Of a DNA stretch of 45,750 bases, positions 21,895 to 33,110 are shown piece after piece. The notes below the pieces were generated by a model. It worked only from the letters and a program-made list of their open reading frames with translations, searched no databases and had not been told where the DNA came from. Within the stretch, counting starts at the first letter, position 1, and every line of letters begins with the position of its first letter. Made by a program: the position numbers and the translations under genes. This stretch comes from Gammaproteobacteria bacterium (lineage in GTDB: Bacteria; Pseudomonadota; Gammaproteobacteria; S144-34). The stretch is from positions 1 through 45,750 of the forward strand of contig JALSJE010000125.1 in the NCBI GenBank assembly GCA_026989495.1, given 5' to 3'.

Positions 21895-23060
21895 CCTGCC
21901 GCCTCCCGCCGTCCGCGCTCGCGCGCGAGGCTGCTCTCGAGGATGCGCCACACCAGCGCCTCCAGGTCCATGCCCACGGCGCGCGCGGCCATGGGCACCA
22001 GGCTGTGATCCGTGAGCCCCGGCACCGTGTTCACCTCCAGCAGCCAGGGCAGGCCGTCGCGGTCCACCATCAGGTCCACCCGCCCCCAGCCCTCGCACCC
22101 CAGGGCGCGGAAGGCGCGCCAGGCGAGCTGCTGCAGCGCGCGCTCGCGCGGGCGGTCGAGCCCGCAGGGGCAGTGGTAGCGGGTGCCCGCGCCCTCCGCG
22201 TACTTGGCCTCGTAGTCGTAGAAGGCGCGCGGGGTCTCGAGGCGGATGAGCGGCAGCACCTCGTTGCCGAGGATGGCCGCCGTGTACTCCTCGCCCTCGA
22301 CCCAGCGCTCGACGATCACCTCGCGGTCGTGCGCGCGCGCCGCCTCGCAGGCGGCCGCGAGCGCGTCCGGGTCCTCCACCCGGGCCATGCCGATGCTGGA
22401 GCCCTCGCGCGCGGGCTTGACCATGAAGGGCGGCTCGAGCTCGCGCAGCACCCGCTCCACGCCCGCCGCATCCGTCACCACGCGGAACTGGGGCGTGGGC
22501 AGGGCCTCGCCCTGCCACACGCGCTTGGCGCGCACCTTGTCCATGGCCAGCGCCGACCCCAGCACGCCGCTGCCGGTGTAGGGGATGCCGGCCGCCTCCA
22601 GCGCGCCCTGGATGACGCCGTCCTCGCCGCCGCGCCCGTGCAGCGCCACGAAGGCGCGGTCCCAGCCGCGCCCGAGCACGGCGTCGAGCCCGTCGATGGC
22701 GGGGTCCACCGGCTCGGACGCCACGCCGCGCGCACGCAGCGCCTCGAGCGCGGCGCGCCCCGTGCGCAGCGAGATCTCGCGCTCGGCCGAGCTCCCGCCG
22801 GCGAGAACGGCCACGCGCCCGAAGCCGCGCGGATCGTCCAGGCGCGGCAGGGCGGGCGCCTCCTCGGCCCGGAAGACGCCGCCCGCCGTGCCGGGGCCAG
22901 GCGCTGCCGACCGGGAATCCGGGCGTGCGCCGTGGACGGACCGCCCCGCCTGCGGGCGGTGCGAAGCGCCCCGCGGCTGCGCGCTCCGCGCGCCCGTGTC
23001 CGCGCCGCCCCCCGCCGACGGATTCGCCACCTGCCCTGCCTGCTGCCGTGCCATCCTCAT
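21891..23060 (-). CDS. ddlB: D-alanine--D-alanine ligase, with an atypical N-terminal extension if the ATGA-coupled start is used
   Basis: 'FGRVAVLAGGSSAEREISLRTG', 'ALHGRGGEDGVIQGALEAAGIPYTGSGVLGSALAMDK', 'LLEVNTVPGLTDHSLVPMAA'. Confidence 0.95.
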   Translation of the reverse strand: MRMARQQAGQVANPSAGGGADTGARSAQPRGASHRPQAGRSVHGARPDSRSAAPGPGTAGGVFRAEEAPALPRLDDPRGFGRVAVLAGGSSAEREISLRTGRAALEALRARGVASEPVDPAIDGLDAVLGRGWDRAFVALHGRGGEDGVIQGALEAAGIPYTGSGVLGSALAMDKVRAKRVWQGEALPTPQFRVVTDAAGVERVLRELEPPFMVKPAREGSSIGMARVEDPDALAAACEAARAHDREVIVERWVEGEEYTAAILGNEVLPLIRLETPRAFYDYEAKYAEGAGTRYHCPCGLDRPRERALQQLAWRAFRALGCEGWGRVDLMVDRDGLPWLLEVNTVPGLTDHSLVPMAARAVGMDLEALVWRILESSLARERGRREAAG

Positions 23061-23974
23061 GCCTCCCTGCCCTCCTCAGGCTCGCCCACGATCCGCACCT
23101 CGGGCTCCAGCCGCACGCCGTGCACCCGCTCGACCGTCTCCTGCACGTGGCGGATGAGGGCCTCGATGTCGGCGGCGGTGGCGCCGCCGGTGTTGACGAT
23201 GAAGTTGGCGTGCCGCTCCGAGACCATGGCCCCGCCGCGGCGCACGCCCTTGAGGCCGGCGGCCTCGATCAGGCGCCCGGCGTGGTCGCCGGGCGGGTTG
23301 CGGAAGACCGAGCCGCACGAGGGCCGGCCCATGGGCTGGGTGGCCGCGCGGCGGGCGAGCAGCGCGCGGATGCGCTCGAGGCCGCGCCCGTCGCCCGGCG
23401 CGAGCGCAAGCGCGGCGGCCACGAACCACTCCCCCGCAGGCCCGCGCACGCTGCGGTAACCCACCGTGTAGTCCGCCGGGGCGCGTGCGCGCACCCGCCC
23501 GGCGCGGTCGATGGTCCAGACCTGCCGCACCCGGGCCCAGGTCTCGCCGCCGAAGGCACCGGCGTTCATGGCGAGCGCCCCGCCCACCGTGCCCGGGATG
23601 CCCGCCATGAACTCCAGCCCCGCAAGGCCCATGCGCGCGGTGGCGCGCGCGAGCTTGGCGCAGGCCGCGCCCGCCTCGGCGCGCACGGTCCGGGCGTCCA
23701 GGCGCTCGATGCGGTCGAGGCCGCCGTGCAGGAGGATGACCGTGCCGCGCAGCCCGCCGTCGCGCACCAGCAGGTTGCTGCCGAGGCCGACCCAGTGCAG
23801 GGGCTCGTCCGGCGGGAGCGTGCGCAGGAAGGCGGCGAGGTCGTCCAGGTCGGCGGGGCGGTAGACCCGCTCGGCGCGCCCGCCCACACGCCAGCTCGTG
23901 TGGCGCGCCATGGGCACGTCGCGCTCGAGCCGCCCGCGCAGCCCCGCGGCCTCCCGAGGGCTCGGCACCATCAT
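23057..23974 (-). CDS. murB: UDP-N-acetylmuramate dehydrogenase MurB
   Basis: '[22 protein letters not shown]', '[18 protein letters not shown]', '[20 protein letters not shown]', '[24 protein letters not shown]'. Confidence 0.97.
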   Translation of the reverse strand: MMVPSPREAAGLRGRLERDVPMARHTSWRVGGRAERVYRPADLDDLAAFLRTLPPDEPLHWVGLGSNLLVRDGGLRGTVILLHGGLDRIERLDARTVRAEAGAACAKLARATARMGLAGLEFMAGIPGTVGGALAMNAGAFGGETWARVRQVWTIDRAGRVRARAPADYTVGYRSVRGPAGEWFVAAALALAPGDGRGLERIRALLARRAATQPMGRPSCGSVFRNPPGDHAGRLIEAAGLKGVRRGGAMVSERHANFIVNTGGATAADIEALIRHVQETVERVHGVRLEPEVRIVGEPEEGREA

Positions 23975-25410
23975 CCCGCCCCCTCCTCCGCGAGCCGGCG
24001 CGCGAGCGTCCCGATGTCGCCCGCGCCCATCACCAGCACCACGTCGCCCTCGCGCGCCAGGCCCGGCAGGAGCCGTCCGGCCTCGGCCACGTCCTCGGCG
24101 AAGACCGGATCCACCTCGCCGCGGGCGCGGATGGCGCGCGAGAGGCTGCGCCCGTCCGCCCCGGCGATGGGAACCTCGCCCGCGGGATAGACCTCGGTCA
24201 GCAGCAGGGCATCGGCGCGCGAGAGCACGCGCACGAAGTCCTCGAACAGGTCGCGCGTGCGGCTGTAGCGGTGGGGCTGGAAGACCACCACCACCCGTCG
24301 CCCCGGCCACACGGCGCGCGCCGCTGCCAAAGTGGCCTCGATCTCGCGCGGGTGATGGCCGTAGTCGTCCACCAGGATCACGCGCGCGCCGCCCAGCGGC
24401 ACCTCGCCATGGAGCTGGAAGCGCCGGCCGATGCCCGCGAAGCGCGCGAGGCCGCGCGCGATGGCGGCCTCCTCCACCCCGAGCTCGCGCGCCACCGCGA
24501 CCGCGGCGAGCGCGTTGCGCACGTTGTGCAGCCCGGGCAGGCTCAGCTCCACCGCCAGCGGCGGGGCATCCCCGCCCACCACGGTGAAGCGGGTGCGCAG
24601 GCCCGCCTGCGCGATGTCCACCGCGCGCAGCTCGGCCTCGGGGCCGAGGCCGTAGGTGAGCACCGGGCGCGTGATCTCGGGCAGCACCGCGCGCACGCCC
24701 GCATCGTCCACGCACACGACCGCCAGCCCGTAGAAGGGCAGGTGGTGCAGGAACTCCACGAAGCTCGCCCGCAGCCGCGCGAGCTCCCCGCCGTAGGTGC
24801 CGAGGTGGTCGGCGTCGATGTTGGTGACCACGGCGATCACCGGCTGCAGGTAGAGGAAGGAGGCGTCGGACTCGTCGGCCTCGGCCACCAGGTAGCGGCC
24901 CGCCCCGAGGCGCGCGTTGGCGCCCACGCTGTTGAGGCGCCCGCCGACGACGAAGGTGGGATCGAGGCCGCCCTCGGCGAGCAGGCTCGCAACCAGGCTG
25001 GTGGTGGTGGTCTTGCCGTGGGTGCCGGCCACGGCGATGCCGTAGCGGAAGCGCATGAGCTCGGCGAGCATCTCGGCGCGCGGCACCACCGGGATGCGCC
25101 GCCGCCGTGCCTCGGCCACCTCGGGGTTGTCGGGCGCCACCGCGCTCGAGACCACCACCACGTCGGCGCCGGCCACGTGCCCGGGATCGTGGCCGACGCG
25201 CACGCGCGCGCCCAGCCCCTCGAGCCGGCGCGTGACGGCGTTGGGCCGCAGGTCCGAGCCGGTCACCACATAGCCCAGGTTGATGAGCACCTCGGCGATG
25301 CCGCCCATGCCCGATCCGCCGATGCCGACGAAGTGCACGCGCCGCACACGCCCCATGCCCTCCGCGGCCCAGGGCGCGCGCGCACCGTCGAGGCTCGCGG
25401 CCGGCCTCAT
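23971..25410 (-). CDS. murC: UDP-N-acetylmuramate--L-alanine ligase MurC
   Basis: '[29 protein letters not shown]', '[29 protein letters not shown]', '[14 protein letters not shown]'. Confidence 0.98.
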   Translation of the reverse strand: MRPAASLDGARAPWAAEGMGRVRRVHFVGIGGSGMGGIAEVLINLGYVVTGSDLRPNAVTRRLEGLGARVRVGHDPGHVAGADVVVVSSAVAPDNPEVAEARRRRIPVVPRAEMLAELMRFRYGIAVAGTHGKTTTTSLVASLLAEGGLDPTFVVGGRLNSVGANARLGAGRYLVAEADESDASFLYLQPVIAVVTNIDADHLGTYGGELARLRASFVEFLHHLPFYGLAVVCVDDAGVRAVLPEITRPVLTYGLGPEAELRAVDIAQAGLRTRFTVVGGDAPPLAVELSLPGLHNVRNALAAVAVARELGVEEAAIARGLARFAGIGRRFQLHGEVPLGGARVILVDDYGHHPREIEATLAAARAVWPGRRVVVVFQPHRYSRTRDLFEDFVRVLSRADALLLTEVYPAGEVPIAGADGRSLSRAIRARGEVDPVFAEDVAEAGRLLPGLAREGDVVLVMGAGDIGTLARRLAEEGAG

Positions 25411-26474
25411 CCGGCCACCTCCAGACAGACCGCCGCCACCCGCTCGGCGGCGTCCGGCAGGGCCGCCCGCCGTGCCGCCTCGGCGCGCCGCAGCAGGGCC
25501 TCGCGGCCGGCGAGCAGCGCCGCGAGACGGGCTGCGAGCGCCGCCGGCTCCAGGGGCTCGGTCACGATCTCCGCCGCGCCGGCACGCTCGAGCCAGCGGG
25601 CGTTGGCGCGCTGGTGGTCGTCCACCGCGTGGGGGTAGGGCACGAGCAGCGCCCCCACCCCCGCGGCCGCGAGCTCCGCCACCGTGAGCGCGCCCGCGCG
25701 GGCCACCACCAGGTCGGCCCAGGCGTAGGCCGCGGCCATGTCCTCGATGAAGGGCAGCACCTCGGCCGCCACGCCCACGCGCGCATAGGCCGCGCGTACG
25801 GCCTCGGCGTGGGCCGGGCCCGCCTGGTGCCGCACCGCGGGCCGCGCCGCGGCCGGGAGCCGCGCCAGCGCTGCGGGCAGGGCCTCGTTCAGGGCGCGCG
25901 CGCCCTGGCTGCCGCCGAGGACCAGCAGCCGCGTGGGCCCCGTGCGTCCGGCCCAGCGCGCCGCCGGCGCGGGGAGCGCGGCGATCTCGGCCCGCACGGG
26001 GTTGCCCGTCACCGTGACCTTCGGGCCCTCCGGAAAGGCGCCGGGGAAGGCGGCCAGCACGCGGCGGGCGAGCGGGGCGAGCAGCCGGTTGGTGAGCCCC
26101 GGGATGGCGTTCTGCTCGTGGATCACGAGGGGGCGCCGCAGCAGCCACGCGGCCACCCCGCCGGGGCCGGCGGCGTAGCCGCCCATGCCCAGCACCACGT
26201 CCGGGCTGAGGCTCCGCAGCAGCCGCGCGGCGGCCGCCACCGCGCGGGCGATGCGGAAGGGAGCGGCGAGCCAGGCGCCGACCCCGCGCCCGCGCAGGCC
26301 CGCCACCGGGAGCGTGTGCAGGGGCAGGCCCGCGGCGGGCACCAGGCGCGCCTCCAGGCCGCGCTCGGTGCCGAGCCAGGCCACGGCCGCCCCGCGCGCG
26401 CCGAGCGCCTGCGCCACCGCCAGGGCCGGGAAGACGTGGCCGCCCGTTCCGCCTGCCATGATCACCACGCGCAC
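25407..26474 (-). CDS. murG: UDP-GlcNAc:MurNAc-pentapeptide transferase MurG
   Basis: [24 protein letters not shown]...[29 protein letters not shown]...[16 protein letters not shown]. Confidence 0.98.
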   Translation of the reverse strand: MRVVIMAGGTGGHVFPALAVAQALGARGAAVAWLGTERGLEARLVPAAGLPLHTLPVAGLRGRGVGAWLAAPFRIARAVAAAARLLRSLSPDVVLGMGGYAAGPGGVAAWLLRRPLVIHEQNAIPGLTNRLLAPLARRVLAAFPGAFPEGPKVTVTGNPVRAEIAALPAPAARWAGRTGPTRLLVLGGSQGARALNEALPAALARLPAAARPAVRHQAGPAHAEAVRAAYARVGVAAEVLPFIEDMAAAYAWADLVVARAGALTVAELAAAGVGALLVPYPHAVDDHQRANARWLERAGAAEIVTEPLEPAALAARLAALLAGREALLRRAEAARRAALPDAAERVAAVCLEVAG

Positions 26475-26490
26475 CCCCGACGCCTCCGGC

Positions 26491-27732
26491 TCACCGCCTC
26501 CGGCCTCCGTGCCGCCGCCCCCCGCGCGAGGCGGTCCCGATGCGCGCCAGGGCGTCGCCGCCCCAGGCGCGCGCCTCGTGGTCCACCCGCAGCACCAGCG
26601 CCAGGGCCACGCAGGTCACCACCAGGCTGGTGCCGCCGTAGCTCATGAGGGGCAGGGTCAGCCCCTTGGTGGGGAGCAGCCCCATGCTCACGCCCAGGTT
26701 CACGAAGGCCTGGAGCCCGATCCAGGTGCCGACGCCGGCCGCCAGATGGCCGGCGAAGCCGAGCCCGCCCTGCCAGGCGCGGCCGGCCACGGCGAAGACC
26801 CGCCACAGGAGCAACGCGTAGAGGCCGATCACGGCCAGCGTCCCCGCGAGCCCCAGCTCCTCGCCGATGACCGCGGGCAGGAAATCCGTGTGGGCCTCCG
26901 GCAGGTAGAAGAGCTTCTGCACGCTCTCGCCCAGGCCCACCCCGAGCCATTCCCCGCGCCCGAAGGCGATGAGCGACTGGGTGAGCTGGAAGCCGCTGTC
27001 GAAGGGGTCGGCCCATGGGTTGAGGAAGGTGGTCAGGCGCGCGAAGCGGTAGGGCGAGGCCACCGCCGCGGCCGCCGCGGCGAGCGCCACCGCCGCCGCC
27101 AGCGCCGCGAAGCGCCCGAGCGGCACGCCCGCCAGGAACAGCATCACCAGCAGGGTGGCGCCGAGCACGGCGGCCGCGCCGAAGTCGGGCTCGGCGAGCA
27201 GCAGCGCGCATGCGATGCCGATCACGGCCACCGGGACGAGAAAGCCGCGCAGGCTCGCGCGCACCGCCTCGGCCCGGCGCGCGAGATGGTCCGCCAGAAA
27301 GACGATGAGCAGCAGGCGCGCGGGCTCCGATGGCTGCAGGCTGAGGGGCCCCAGCCGGATCCAGCGCTGGCTGCCGTTGACCTCGTGGCCCAGGCCCGGC
27401 AGGAGCACCGCCGCCAGCAGGAGCAGCGCCGCCGCCAGCAGGGCCGGGCCCAGGCGCTGCCAGGCCGCGAGCGGCACCCGCCAGGCGAGCCAGCCCGCGC
27501 CGGCGCCCAGGGCGAGCGCCACCGCATGGCGCAGGGCGTAGTGGAGCCCGAAGCCGGTGGCACGCTCGGCGGCGGCCACGGAGGCCGAGGCGACCATGAC
27601 CAGCCCCAGCGCCGCCAGCGCCGCCGCCGCCCCCAGCAGCCACGGGTCGCCCGCGCGGGGCATCCGCGCGGCCGCACGGCGCGATCTGCCCGCATCCTGC
27701 CGGCGCCAGCGCGCGTCCGCCACCGCGCTCAT
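26491..27732 (-). CDS. ftsW: Putative lipid II glycosyltransferase FtsW
   Basis: SEDS family; 'HEVNGSQRWIRLGPLSLQPSEPARLLLIVFLADH', 'HTDFLPAVIGEELGLAG', 'GLTLPLMSYGGTSLV'. Confidence 0.97.
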   Translation of the reverse strand: MSAVADARWRRQDAGRSRRAAARMPRAGDPWLLGAAAALAALGLVMVASASVAAAERATGFGLHYALRHAVALALGAGAGWLAWRVPLAAWQRLGPALLAAALLLLAAVLLPGLGHEVNGSQRWIRLGPLSLQPSEPARLLLIVFLADHLARRAEAVRASLRGFLVPVAVIGIACALLLAEPDFGAAAVLGATLLVMLFLAGVPLGRFAALAAAVALAAAAAAVASPYRFARLTTFLNPWADPFDSGFQLTQSLIAFGRGEWLGVGLGESVQKLFYLPEAHTDFLPAVIGEELGLAGTLAVIGLYALLLWRVFAVAGRAWQGGLGFAGHLAAGVGTWIGLQAFVNLGVSMGLLPTKGLTLPLMSYGGTSLVVTCVALALVLRVDHEARAWGGDALARIGTASRGGRRHGGRRR

Positions 27733-29108
27733 CGCCTCCCTCCGTGCAACGCGTGCACCGCCTCCGCGAAGGCACGGCCACGGTGCTCGAAGCCCGTGAA
27801 CATGTCGAAGCTCGCGCAGGCCGGCGCGAGCAGCACCGCGTCACCCGGCCGGGCCAGCTCGCCCGCGAGCCGCACCGCCTCCTCCATGGTGCGCGCGCGC
27901 CGCAGGGCCGGCACCGCGCCGGCGAGCGCCGCCTCCAGCCTCGAAGCGTCTTCGCCGATGAGGACCACGCCGCGCGCGCGCCCGCGCAGGGCGGCGGCGA
28001 GCGGGGCGAAATCCTGCCCCTTGCCCTGCCCGCCCGCGATCAGCACCACGGGGCGGCCCAGGCTGGTCACCGCCGCCACCGCGGCGCCCACGTTGGTGGC
28101 CTTGGAGTCGTCGATCCAGCGCACCCCGCCCGCCTCCCGCACCAGGCTCATGCGGTGCGGCAGGCCCGGGAAGTCGCGCGCGGCCGCCAGCATCGCCTCC
28201 AGGGGCAGGCCCACGGCCTCGCCCAGGGCGAGGGCGGCGAGCACGTTGGCGACGTTGTGCGTCCCCTGAAGGCGCAGCGCGCCCGCGGGCAGCAGGGGGT
28301 CGCCGCCGCGGGCGAGCCAGGCCTCGCCGCCGCGGCGCAGCACCCCCCAGCCCGACGCGTCCGGGCGGCCGAGGCCGAAGGCCACCCGCCGGCCGGGACC
28401 GGTGGCGAGCGCGCGGGCGCAGGCGTCGTCGCGGTTGATCACCTGCACCCGGGCGCGGCGGTAGATGCGCCCCTTGGCCGCGGCATAGGCGGCGAGGTCC
28501 GGGTAGCGGTCCAGGTGGTCCGGCGAGACGTTGAGCACCACGGCCGCCGCCGGCGCCAGGCTCTCCACGGTCTCGAGCTGGAAGCTGGAGAGCTCCAGCA
28601 CGTAGAGGTCCGGCTCGGCCTCGCCCAGCAGCTCCAGCGCGGGGGTGCCCAGGTTGCCGCCGGCGCGCGCCTCCCAGCCGGCGCGCAGGGCCATGGCCGC
28701 CACCAGGCTCGTGACCGTGCTCTTGCCGTTGGAGCCGGTGATGGCCACCACCGGCGCCGTGGCCGTGCGCGCGAAGAGCTCGATGTCGCCCAGCACCGGC
28801 ACGCCGGCTGCGCGCGCGGCGGCGATCTCCGGGGTGCCGAGCGGCACGCCCGGGCTTACCACGATGCGCTCGGCGTGGGCGAAGGCCTCCTCCGCGAGGC
28901 CGCCGACGAAGACCGCCACCTCCGGCAGCTCGCGCTGCAGGGCCTCGAGCCCCGGCGGCGCCGGATGGGTGTCGGTCACGGCCACGGACTCGCCGCGGCG
29001 CGCGAGAAAGCGGGCCACCGCGAGCCCGGTGCGCCCGAGCCCCACCACCAGCGTGCGCCGGCCCTGCACCGCCGCCCGCTCCTCCGCCTGCTCGCCCTGC
29101 CCGTCCAT
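27729..29108 (-). CDS. murD: UDP-N-acetylmuramoyl-L-alanine--D-glutamate ligase MurD
   Basis: 'TLVVGLGRTGLAVARFLARRGESVAVTDTHPAPPG', 'AITGSNGKSTVTSLVAAMALRAG', 'LPHRMSLVREAGGVRWIDDSKATNVGAAVAAV'. Confidence 0.98.
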   Translation of the reverse strand: MDGQGEQAEERAAVQGRRTLVVGLGRTGLAVARFLARRGESVAVTDTHPAPPGLEALQRELPEVAVFVGGLAEEAFAHAERIVVSPGVPLGTPEIAAARAAGVPVLGDIELFARTATAPVVAITGSNGKSTVTSLVAAMALRAGWEARAGGNLGTPALELLGEAEPDLYVLELSSFQLETVESLAPAAAVVLNVSPDHLDRYPDLAAYAAAKGRIYRRARVQVINRDDACARALATGPGRRVAFGLGRPDASGWGVLRRGGEAWLARGGDPLLPAGALRLQGTHNVANVLAALALGEAVGLPLEAMLAAARDFPGLPHRMSLVREAGGVRWIDDSKATNVGAAVAAVTSLGRPVVLIAGGQGKGQDFAPLAAALRGRARGVVLIGEDASRLEAALAGAVPALRRARTMEEAVRLAGELARPGDAVLLAPACASFDMFTGFEHRGRAFAEAVHALHGGRR

Positions 29109-29116
29109 GCGCGCCC

Positions 29117-30199
29117 TCACCGGATCTTGAGCGTCGCAAGGCCCACCAGCACCAGGATCACCGTGACGATCCAGAAGCGCACGATGACCCGCGGCTCCGG
29201 CCAGCCCTTGAGCTCGAAGTGGTGGTGCAGGGGGGCCATGCGGAAGATGCGCCGCCCCGTGAGCTTGTAGCTCGCGACCTGCAGGATGACCGAAACCGTC
29301 TCCATCACGAACACGCCGCCCATGACGAACAGCACCAGCTCCTGGCGCGCGAGCACCGCCACCACGCCGAGCGCGGCCCCGAGCGCGAGCGCCCCCACGT
29401 CGCCCATGAAGACCTGGGCGGGATAGGCGTTGAACCAGAGGAAGCCGAGCCCGGCGCCCACCAGGGCACCGGTGAAGACCACGAGCTCGCCCACGCCCGG
29501 GATGTAGGGGAAGCCCAGGTAGGCGGCGAAGCGCGCATGCCCCGCCACGTAGGCGAAGACGCCCAGCGCCCCGCCCACCATCACCGTGGGCAGGATCGCC
29601 AGCCCGTCGAGCCCGTCGGTGAGGTTGACGGCGTTGCTCGTGCCCACGATGACGAAGTAGGCGAGCGGGACGTAGAGCCAGCCCAGCGCGATGGACACGT
29701 CCTTGAAGAAGGGCACGATGAGCTCCGTCTCGGCCGGCACCTGGGCGGTGAGGTAGAGATAGAGCGCGGTGCCGAGGCCCGCGACGGACTGCAGCAGGTA
29801 CTTCCAGCGCGCCGGAAGCCCCCGCGGGTCGCGCAGCACCAGCTTGCGGTAGTCGTCCACGAAGCCGATGGCGCCGAAGGCGAGCGTGACCGCCAGCACC
29901 ACCCACACGTAGCGGTTGAAGGGGTCCGCCCACAGAACCGTGGCCGCGGCGATGGCCACCAGGATCAGGGTGCCGCCCATGGTGGGCGTGCCCGCCTTGG
30001 CGAGGTGGCTCTCGGGGCCGTCGGCGCGCACGGTCTGGCCGATGCGGTAGCGGTCGAGCCGCCGGATCATGGCAGGCCCCACCACGAAGGAGATCGCCAG
30101 CGCCGTCAGCACCCCGAGGATGGCGCGGAAGGTGAGGTACTGGAAGACGTTGAAGCCGCTGTGGAGGGCGGTGAGCTTCTGGGCGAGCAGGTAGAGCAT
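29117..30199 (-). CDS. mraY: Phospho-N-acetylmuramoyl-pentapeptide-transferase MraY
   Basis: '[19 protein letters not shown]', '[23 protein letters not shown]', '[17 protein letters not shown]', '[23 protein letters not shown]'. Confidence 0.99.
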   Translation of the reverse strand: MLYLLAQKLTALHSGFNVFQYLTFRAILGVLTALAISFVVGPAMIRRLDRYRIGQTVRADGPESHLAKAGTPTMGGTLILVAIAAATVLWADPFNRYVWVVLAVTLAFGAIGFVDDYRKLVLRDPRGLPARWKYLLQSVAGLGTALYLYLTAQVPAETELIVPFFKDVSIALGWLYVPLAYFVIVGTSNAVNLTDGLDGLAILPTVMVGGALGVFAYVAGHARFAAYLGFPYIPGVGELVVFTGALVGAGLGFLWFNAYPAQVFMGDVGALALGAALGVVAVLARQELVLFVMGGVFVMETVSVILQVASYKLTGRRIFRMAPLHHHFELKGWPEPRVIVRFWIVTVILVLVGLATLKIR

Positions 30200-30204
30200 C
30201 GCGC

Positions 30205-31584
30205 TCAGCCCTCCCCGTTCGCGGCCGGCGCCGCGGGCGCCGCCAGGAGGCGCTGCACGACCCGCTCCATGCGCATGCGGCGCGAGCCCTTGACCAGCAC
30301 CGTCACCTCCGGACCGAGCCGCGGCGCGAGCGCGGCCACGAGCTCCTCCACGTCCGTGCAGGCGCGGCCGGCCGCGCCGAAGGCGCGCGCGGCGCGCGCG
30401 GCCTCCCCGCCCAGGCCGTAGAGCGCCGCCACGCCGGCGGCCAGCGCCCGGCGGCCGGCGGCCTCGTGCCAGGCGGCCGACTCCGGCCCGAGCTCCGCCA
30501 TGTCGCCGAGGACCAGCACGCGCTCGCCCGGCAGCGCGGCGAGCACCTCGAGGGCGGCCTCGAGCGACTGGGGGTTGGCGTTGTAGGTGTCGTCGAGGAG
30601 CAGCGCGCCGCAGGGCAGTCGCAGCGGGCGCAGCCGCCCCGGCACGGGCTCGGCGGCCTCCAGGCCGGCGAGGATGGCCGCCTCGTCGGCGCCGGCGGCG
30701 CTCGCCGCCGCGGCCGCCGCCAGCGCGTTGAGGATGTTGTGGCGGCCGAGCAGGGGCAGGCGGCACTCGGCGAGCGGGCCCGCCGGGCCGCGCAGGTGCA
30801 GGCGCGTGCCCTCGGGCTCGGTGCGCCACTCGGCGGTCCACTCGGCCTCGGCCGCCAGGCCGAAGCGCACCACGGCACGGGCGCCGGCGGCGAGTTCGCG
30901 CCACAGGCCCGCGTGGGCGTCGTCGGCGTTGTAGACGGCCACGCCGCCGCGGGCGGCCACGGCCTCGAGCAGCTCCCCCTTGCCGCGCGCCACGCCCGCG
31001 ACCGTGCCGAAGCCCTCCAGGTGCGCGGGCCCCGCGTTGAGCACCACGCCCACGTCGGGCTCCGCCATGCCCGCGAGGCGGGCGATATCGCCCGCGGCGC
31101 TCGCCCCGAGCTCGACCACGGCCCAGCGGTGAGCAGGCGTGATGCGGCAGAGCGTGAGCGGCACGCCGATGGCGTTGTTGAGGTTGCCCACGGTGGCGAG
31201 CCCCGGGCCGGTGCGGGCGAGGATGGCGGCGGCGAGCTCCTTGACCGTGGTCTTGCCGCTGCTGCCCGTGACGGCCACCACGGGCCCGGCGCAGCGGCCG
31301 CGCCACCAGCGCCCGAGCCGGCCGAGGGCCTCCAGGGTGTCGTCCACGAGGACGCGCGCGAGCGGCCCGCCCGGGTCCTCGGCCACCAGCACGGCCGCCG
31401 CGCCGCGCCCGGCCGCATGCCCCACGAAGTCATGGCCGTCGAAGCGCGGGCCGCGCAGGGCGACGAAGAGCTCTCCGGGAGCCACCGTGCGCGAGTCCGT
31501 GCTCACCCCCGCGAGCGTCACGTCCGGCCCCAGCAGGCGTCCGCCCACCGCCGCCGCAACCTCGCTCAGACGCACGCCGCTCAT
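30205..31584 (-). CDS. murF: UDP-MurNAc-tripeptide--D-alanyl-D-alanine ligase MurF
   Basis: '[29 protein letters not shown]', '[19 protein letters not shown]', '[17 protein letters not shown]'. Confidence 0.97.
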   Translation of the reverse strand: MSGVRLSEVAAAVGGRLLGPDVTLAGVSTDSRTVAPGELFVALRGPRFDGHDFVGHAAGRGAAAVLVAEDPGGPLARVLVDDTLEALGRLGRWWRGRCAGPVVAVTGSSGKTTVKELAAAILARTGPGLATVGNLNNAIGVPLTLCRITPAHRWAVVELGASAAGDIARLAGMAEPDVGVVLNAGPAHLEGFGTVAGVARGKGELLEAVAARGGVAVYNADDAHAGLWRELAAGARAVVRFGLAAEAEWTAEWRTEPEGTRLHLRGPAGPLAECRLPLLGRHNILNALAAAAAASAAGADEAAILAGLEAAEPVPGRLRPLRLPCGALLLDDTYNANPQSLEAALEVLAALPGERVLVLGDMAELGPESAAWHEAAGRRALAAGVAALYGLGGEAARAARAFGAAGRACTDVEELVAALAPRLGPEVTVLVKGSRRMRMERVVQRLLAAPAAPAANGEG

Positions 31585-33110
31585 CCGCCGCCTCCCCCAC
31601 GCTCGGCCAGGGTGGCCAGCACGACGGCGCGGTCGCTGAAAGGGCGGTATTCGTCGCCCACGATCTGCACCGTCTCGTGCCCCTTGCCCGCCACCAGCAC
31701 CACGTCGCCCGGGCGCGCGCGCCCGACCGCGTGGCGGATGGCGGCCTCGCGGTCGCGGATCACATAGGCGCGGTCCGGGTCGCGCATCCCGGCGAGGATC
31801 TCCGCCACGATCCGCGCGGCGTCCTCGCCGCGGGGGTTGTCGTCGGTGATCACCACGTGGTCGGCGCCGGCCTCGGCCACACGGCCCATCTCCGGGCGCT
31901 TGCCGCGGTCACGCTCGCCTCCGCAGCCGAACACGCACCACAGCGCGCCCGCGCACAGGGAGCGCAGCGCCGCGAGCGCCTGGGCCAGGGCGTGCGGGGT
32001 GTGGGCGTAGTCCACCACCACCAGGGGCTGGTCCGGCCCGCCGCCGAAGCGCTCCATGCGCCCGGGCACGGGGCCCACCCGCGCCAGCCGCGCGCAGGCC
32101 TCCTCGATGGGCGTCTCCAGCGCCAGCAGCACCGCCAGCGCCGCGAGCAGGTTCCAGGCGTTGAAGCGGCCGAGGAGCGGGGCCGCGAGCTCGCACCCGC
32201 CCCAGCTCGTCTCCACCGCCATGCGGATGCCCTCGGCGTCGGCGCGCAGGTCCCGGGCGAGCACCCAGGCCGCCCCCGCGGGCACCTCGGCCTTCGTCCC
32301 GTAAGCGAGCAGGCGCGCCGGCCCCGGCGGCTCGGCGAGCCAGCGCGCGCCCATGGGGTCGTCCGCGTTCAGCACGGCCCAGCCGAGCTCGCGCCCCTCG
32401 AACAGGCGGCGCTTGGCGCGGGCATAGGCCTCGGCGTCGCCGTGGTAGTCGAGGTGGTCCCGGGTGAGGTTGGTGAGCACGGCCGCCTCGAAGGCCACCC
32501 CGGCCACGCGCCCCTGGTCGAGGGCATGGGAGGAAACCTCCATCACCGCCCAGCGCGCGCCGGCGCGCCGCAGGGACTCGAGGCGCGCATGCACCTCGAC
32601 CGCGTCCGGCGTGGTGTGCCCGTCGCTGTCCAGGGCGCCGGGCAGCCCGTGGCCGAGCGTGCCCATGAGGCCGCAGCGGGCGGCGGGGCGGTCCAGGGCG
32701 CGGGCGACGAGATGGGCGCAGGAAGTCTTGCCGTCGGTGCCGGTGACACCCACCACCCGCAGGTCGCGGGAGGGGTGCAGGTAGAAGCGGTCGGCGATGA
32801 CGCCGGCGCGCTCGCCCAGGCGCTCGACCGGAACCAGCGGGATGCCCGCCACCTCGGCCGCGCCCGTGCCGGGGAAGGGAGGCTCCCAGGCCACGGCCGC
32901 GGCCCCGGCGGCGATGGCCCGGTCCAGGTAGGCGAGGCCGTGGGTGCGCCGGCCGGCCCGGGCCAGGAAGAGATCGCCCGGCCGCACCTTGCGGCTGTCG
33001 GCCGCGAGCCCCGTGACCATCACGTCGGCCGCCGGTCCGGCGTCGGCGAGCCCCGCGAGCAGCTCGCCCAGCCGCCGCCCCGGCAGCCTGGCCCCGTGTG
33101 CCGCCATCAT
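31581..33110 (-). CDS. murE: UDP-MurNAc-L-alanyl-D-glutamate--2,6-diaminopimelate ligase MurE
   Basis: 'GVTGTDGKTSCAHLVARAL', 'SSHALDQGRVAGVAFEAAVLTNLTRDHLDYHGD', 'VFGCGGERDRGKRPEMG', 'TDDNPRGEDAARI'. Confidence 0.98.
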   Translation of the reverse strand: MMAAHGARLPGRRLGELLAGLADAGPAADVMVTGLAADSRKVRPGDLFLARAGRRTHGLAYLDRAIAAGAAAVAWEPPFPGTGAAEVAGIPLVPVERLGERAGVIADRFYLHPSRDLRVVGVTGTDGKTSCAHLVARALDRPAARCGLMGTLGHGLPGALDSDGHTTPDAVEVHARLESLRRAGARWAVMEVSSHALDQGRVAGVAFEAAVLTNLTRDHLDYHGDAEAYARAKRRLFEGRELGWAVLNADDPMGARWLAEPPGPARLLAYGTKAEVPAGAAWVLARDLRADAEGIRMAVETSWGGCELAAPLLGRFNAWNLLAALAVLLALETPIEEACARLARVGPVPGRMERFGGGPDQPLVVVDYAHTPHALAQALAALRSLCAGALWCVFGCGGERDRGKRPEMGRVAEAGADHVVITDDNPRGEDAARIVAEILAGMRDPDRAYVIRDREAAIRHAVGRARPGDVVLVAGKGHETVQIVGDEYRPFSDRAVVLATLAERGGGGG

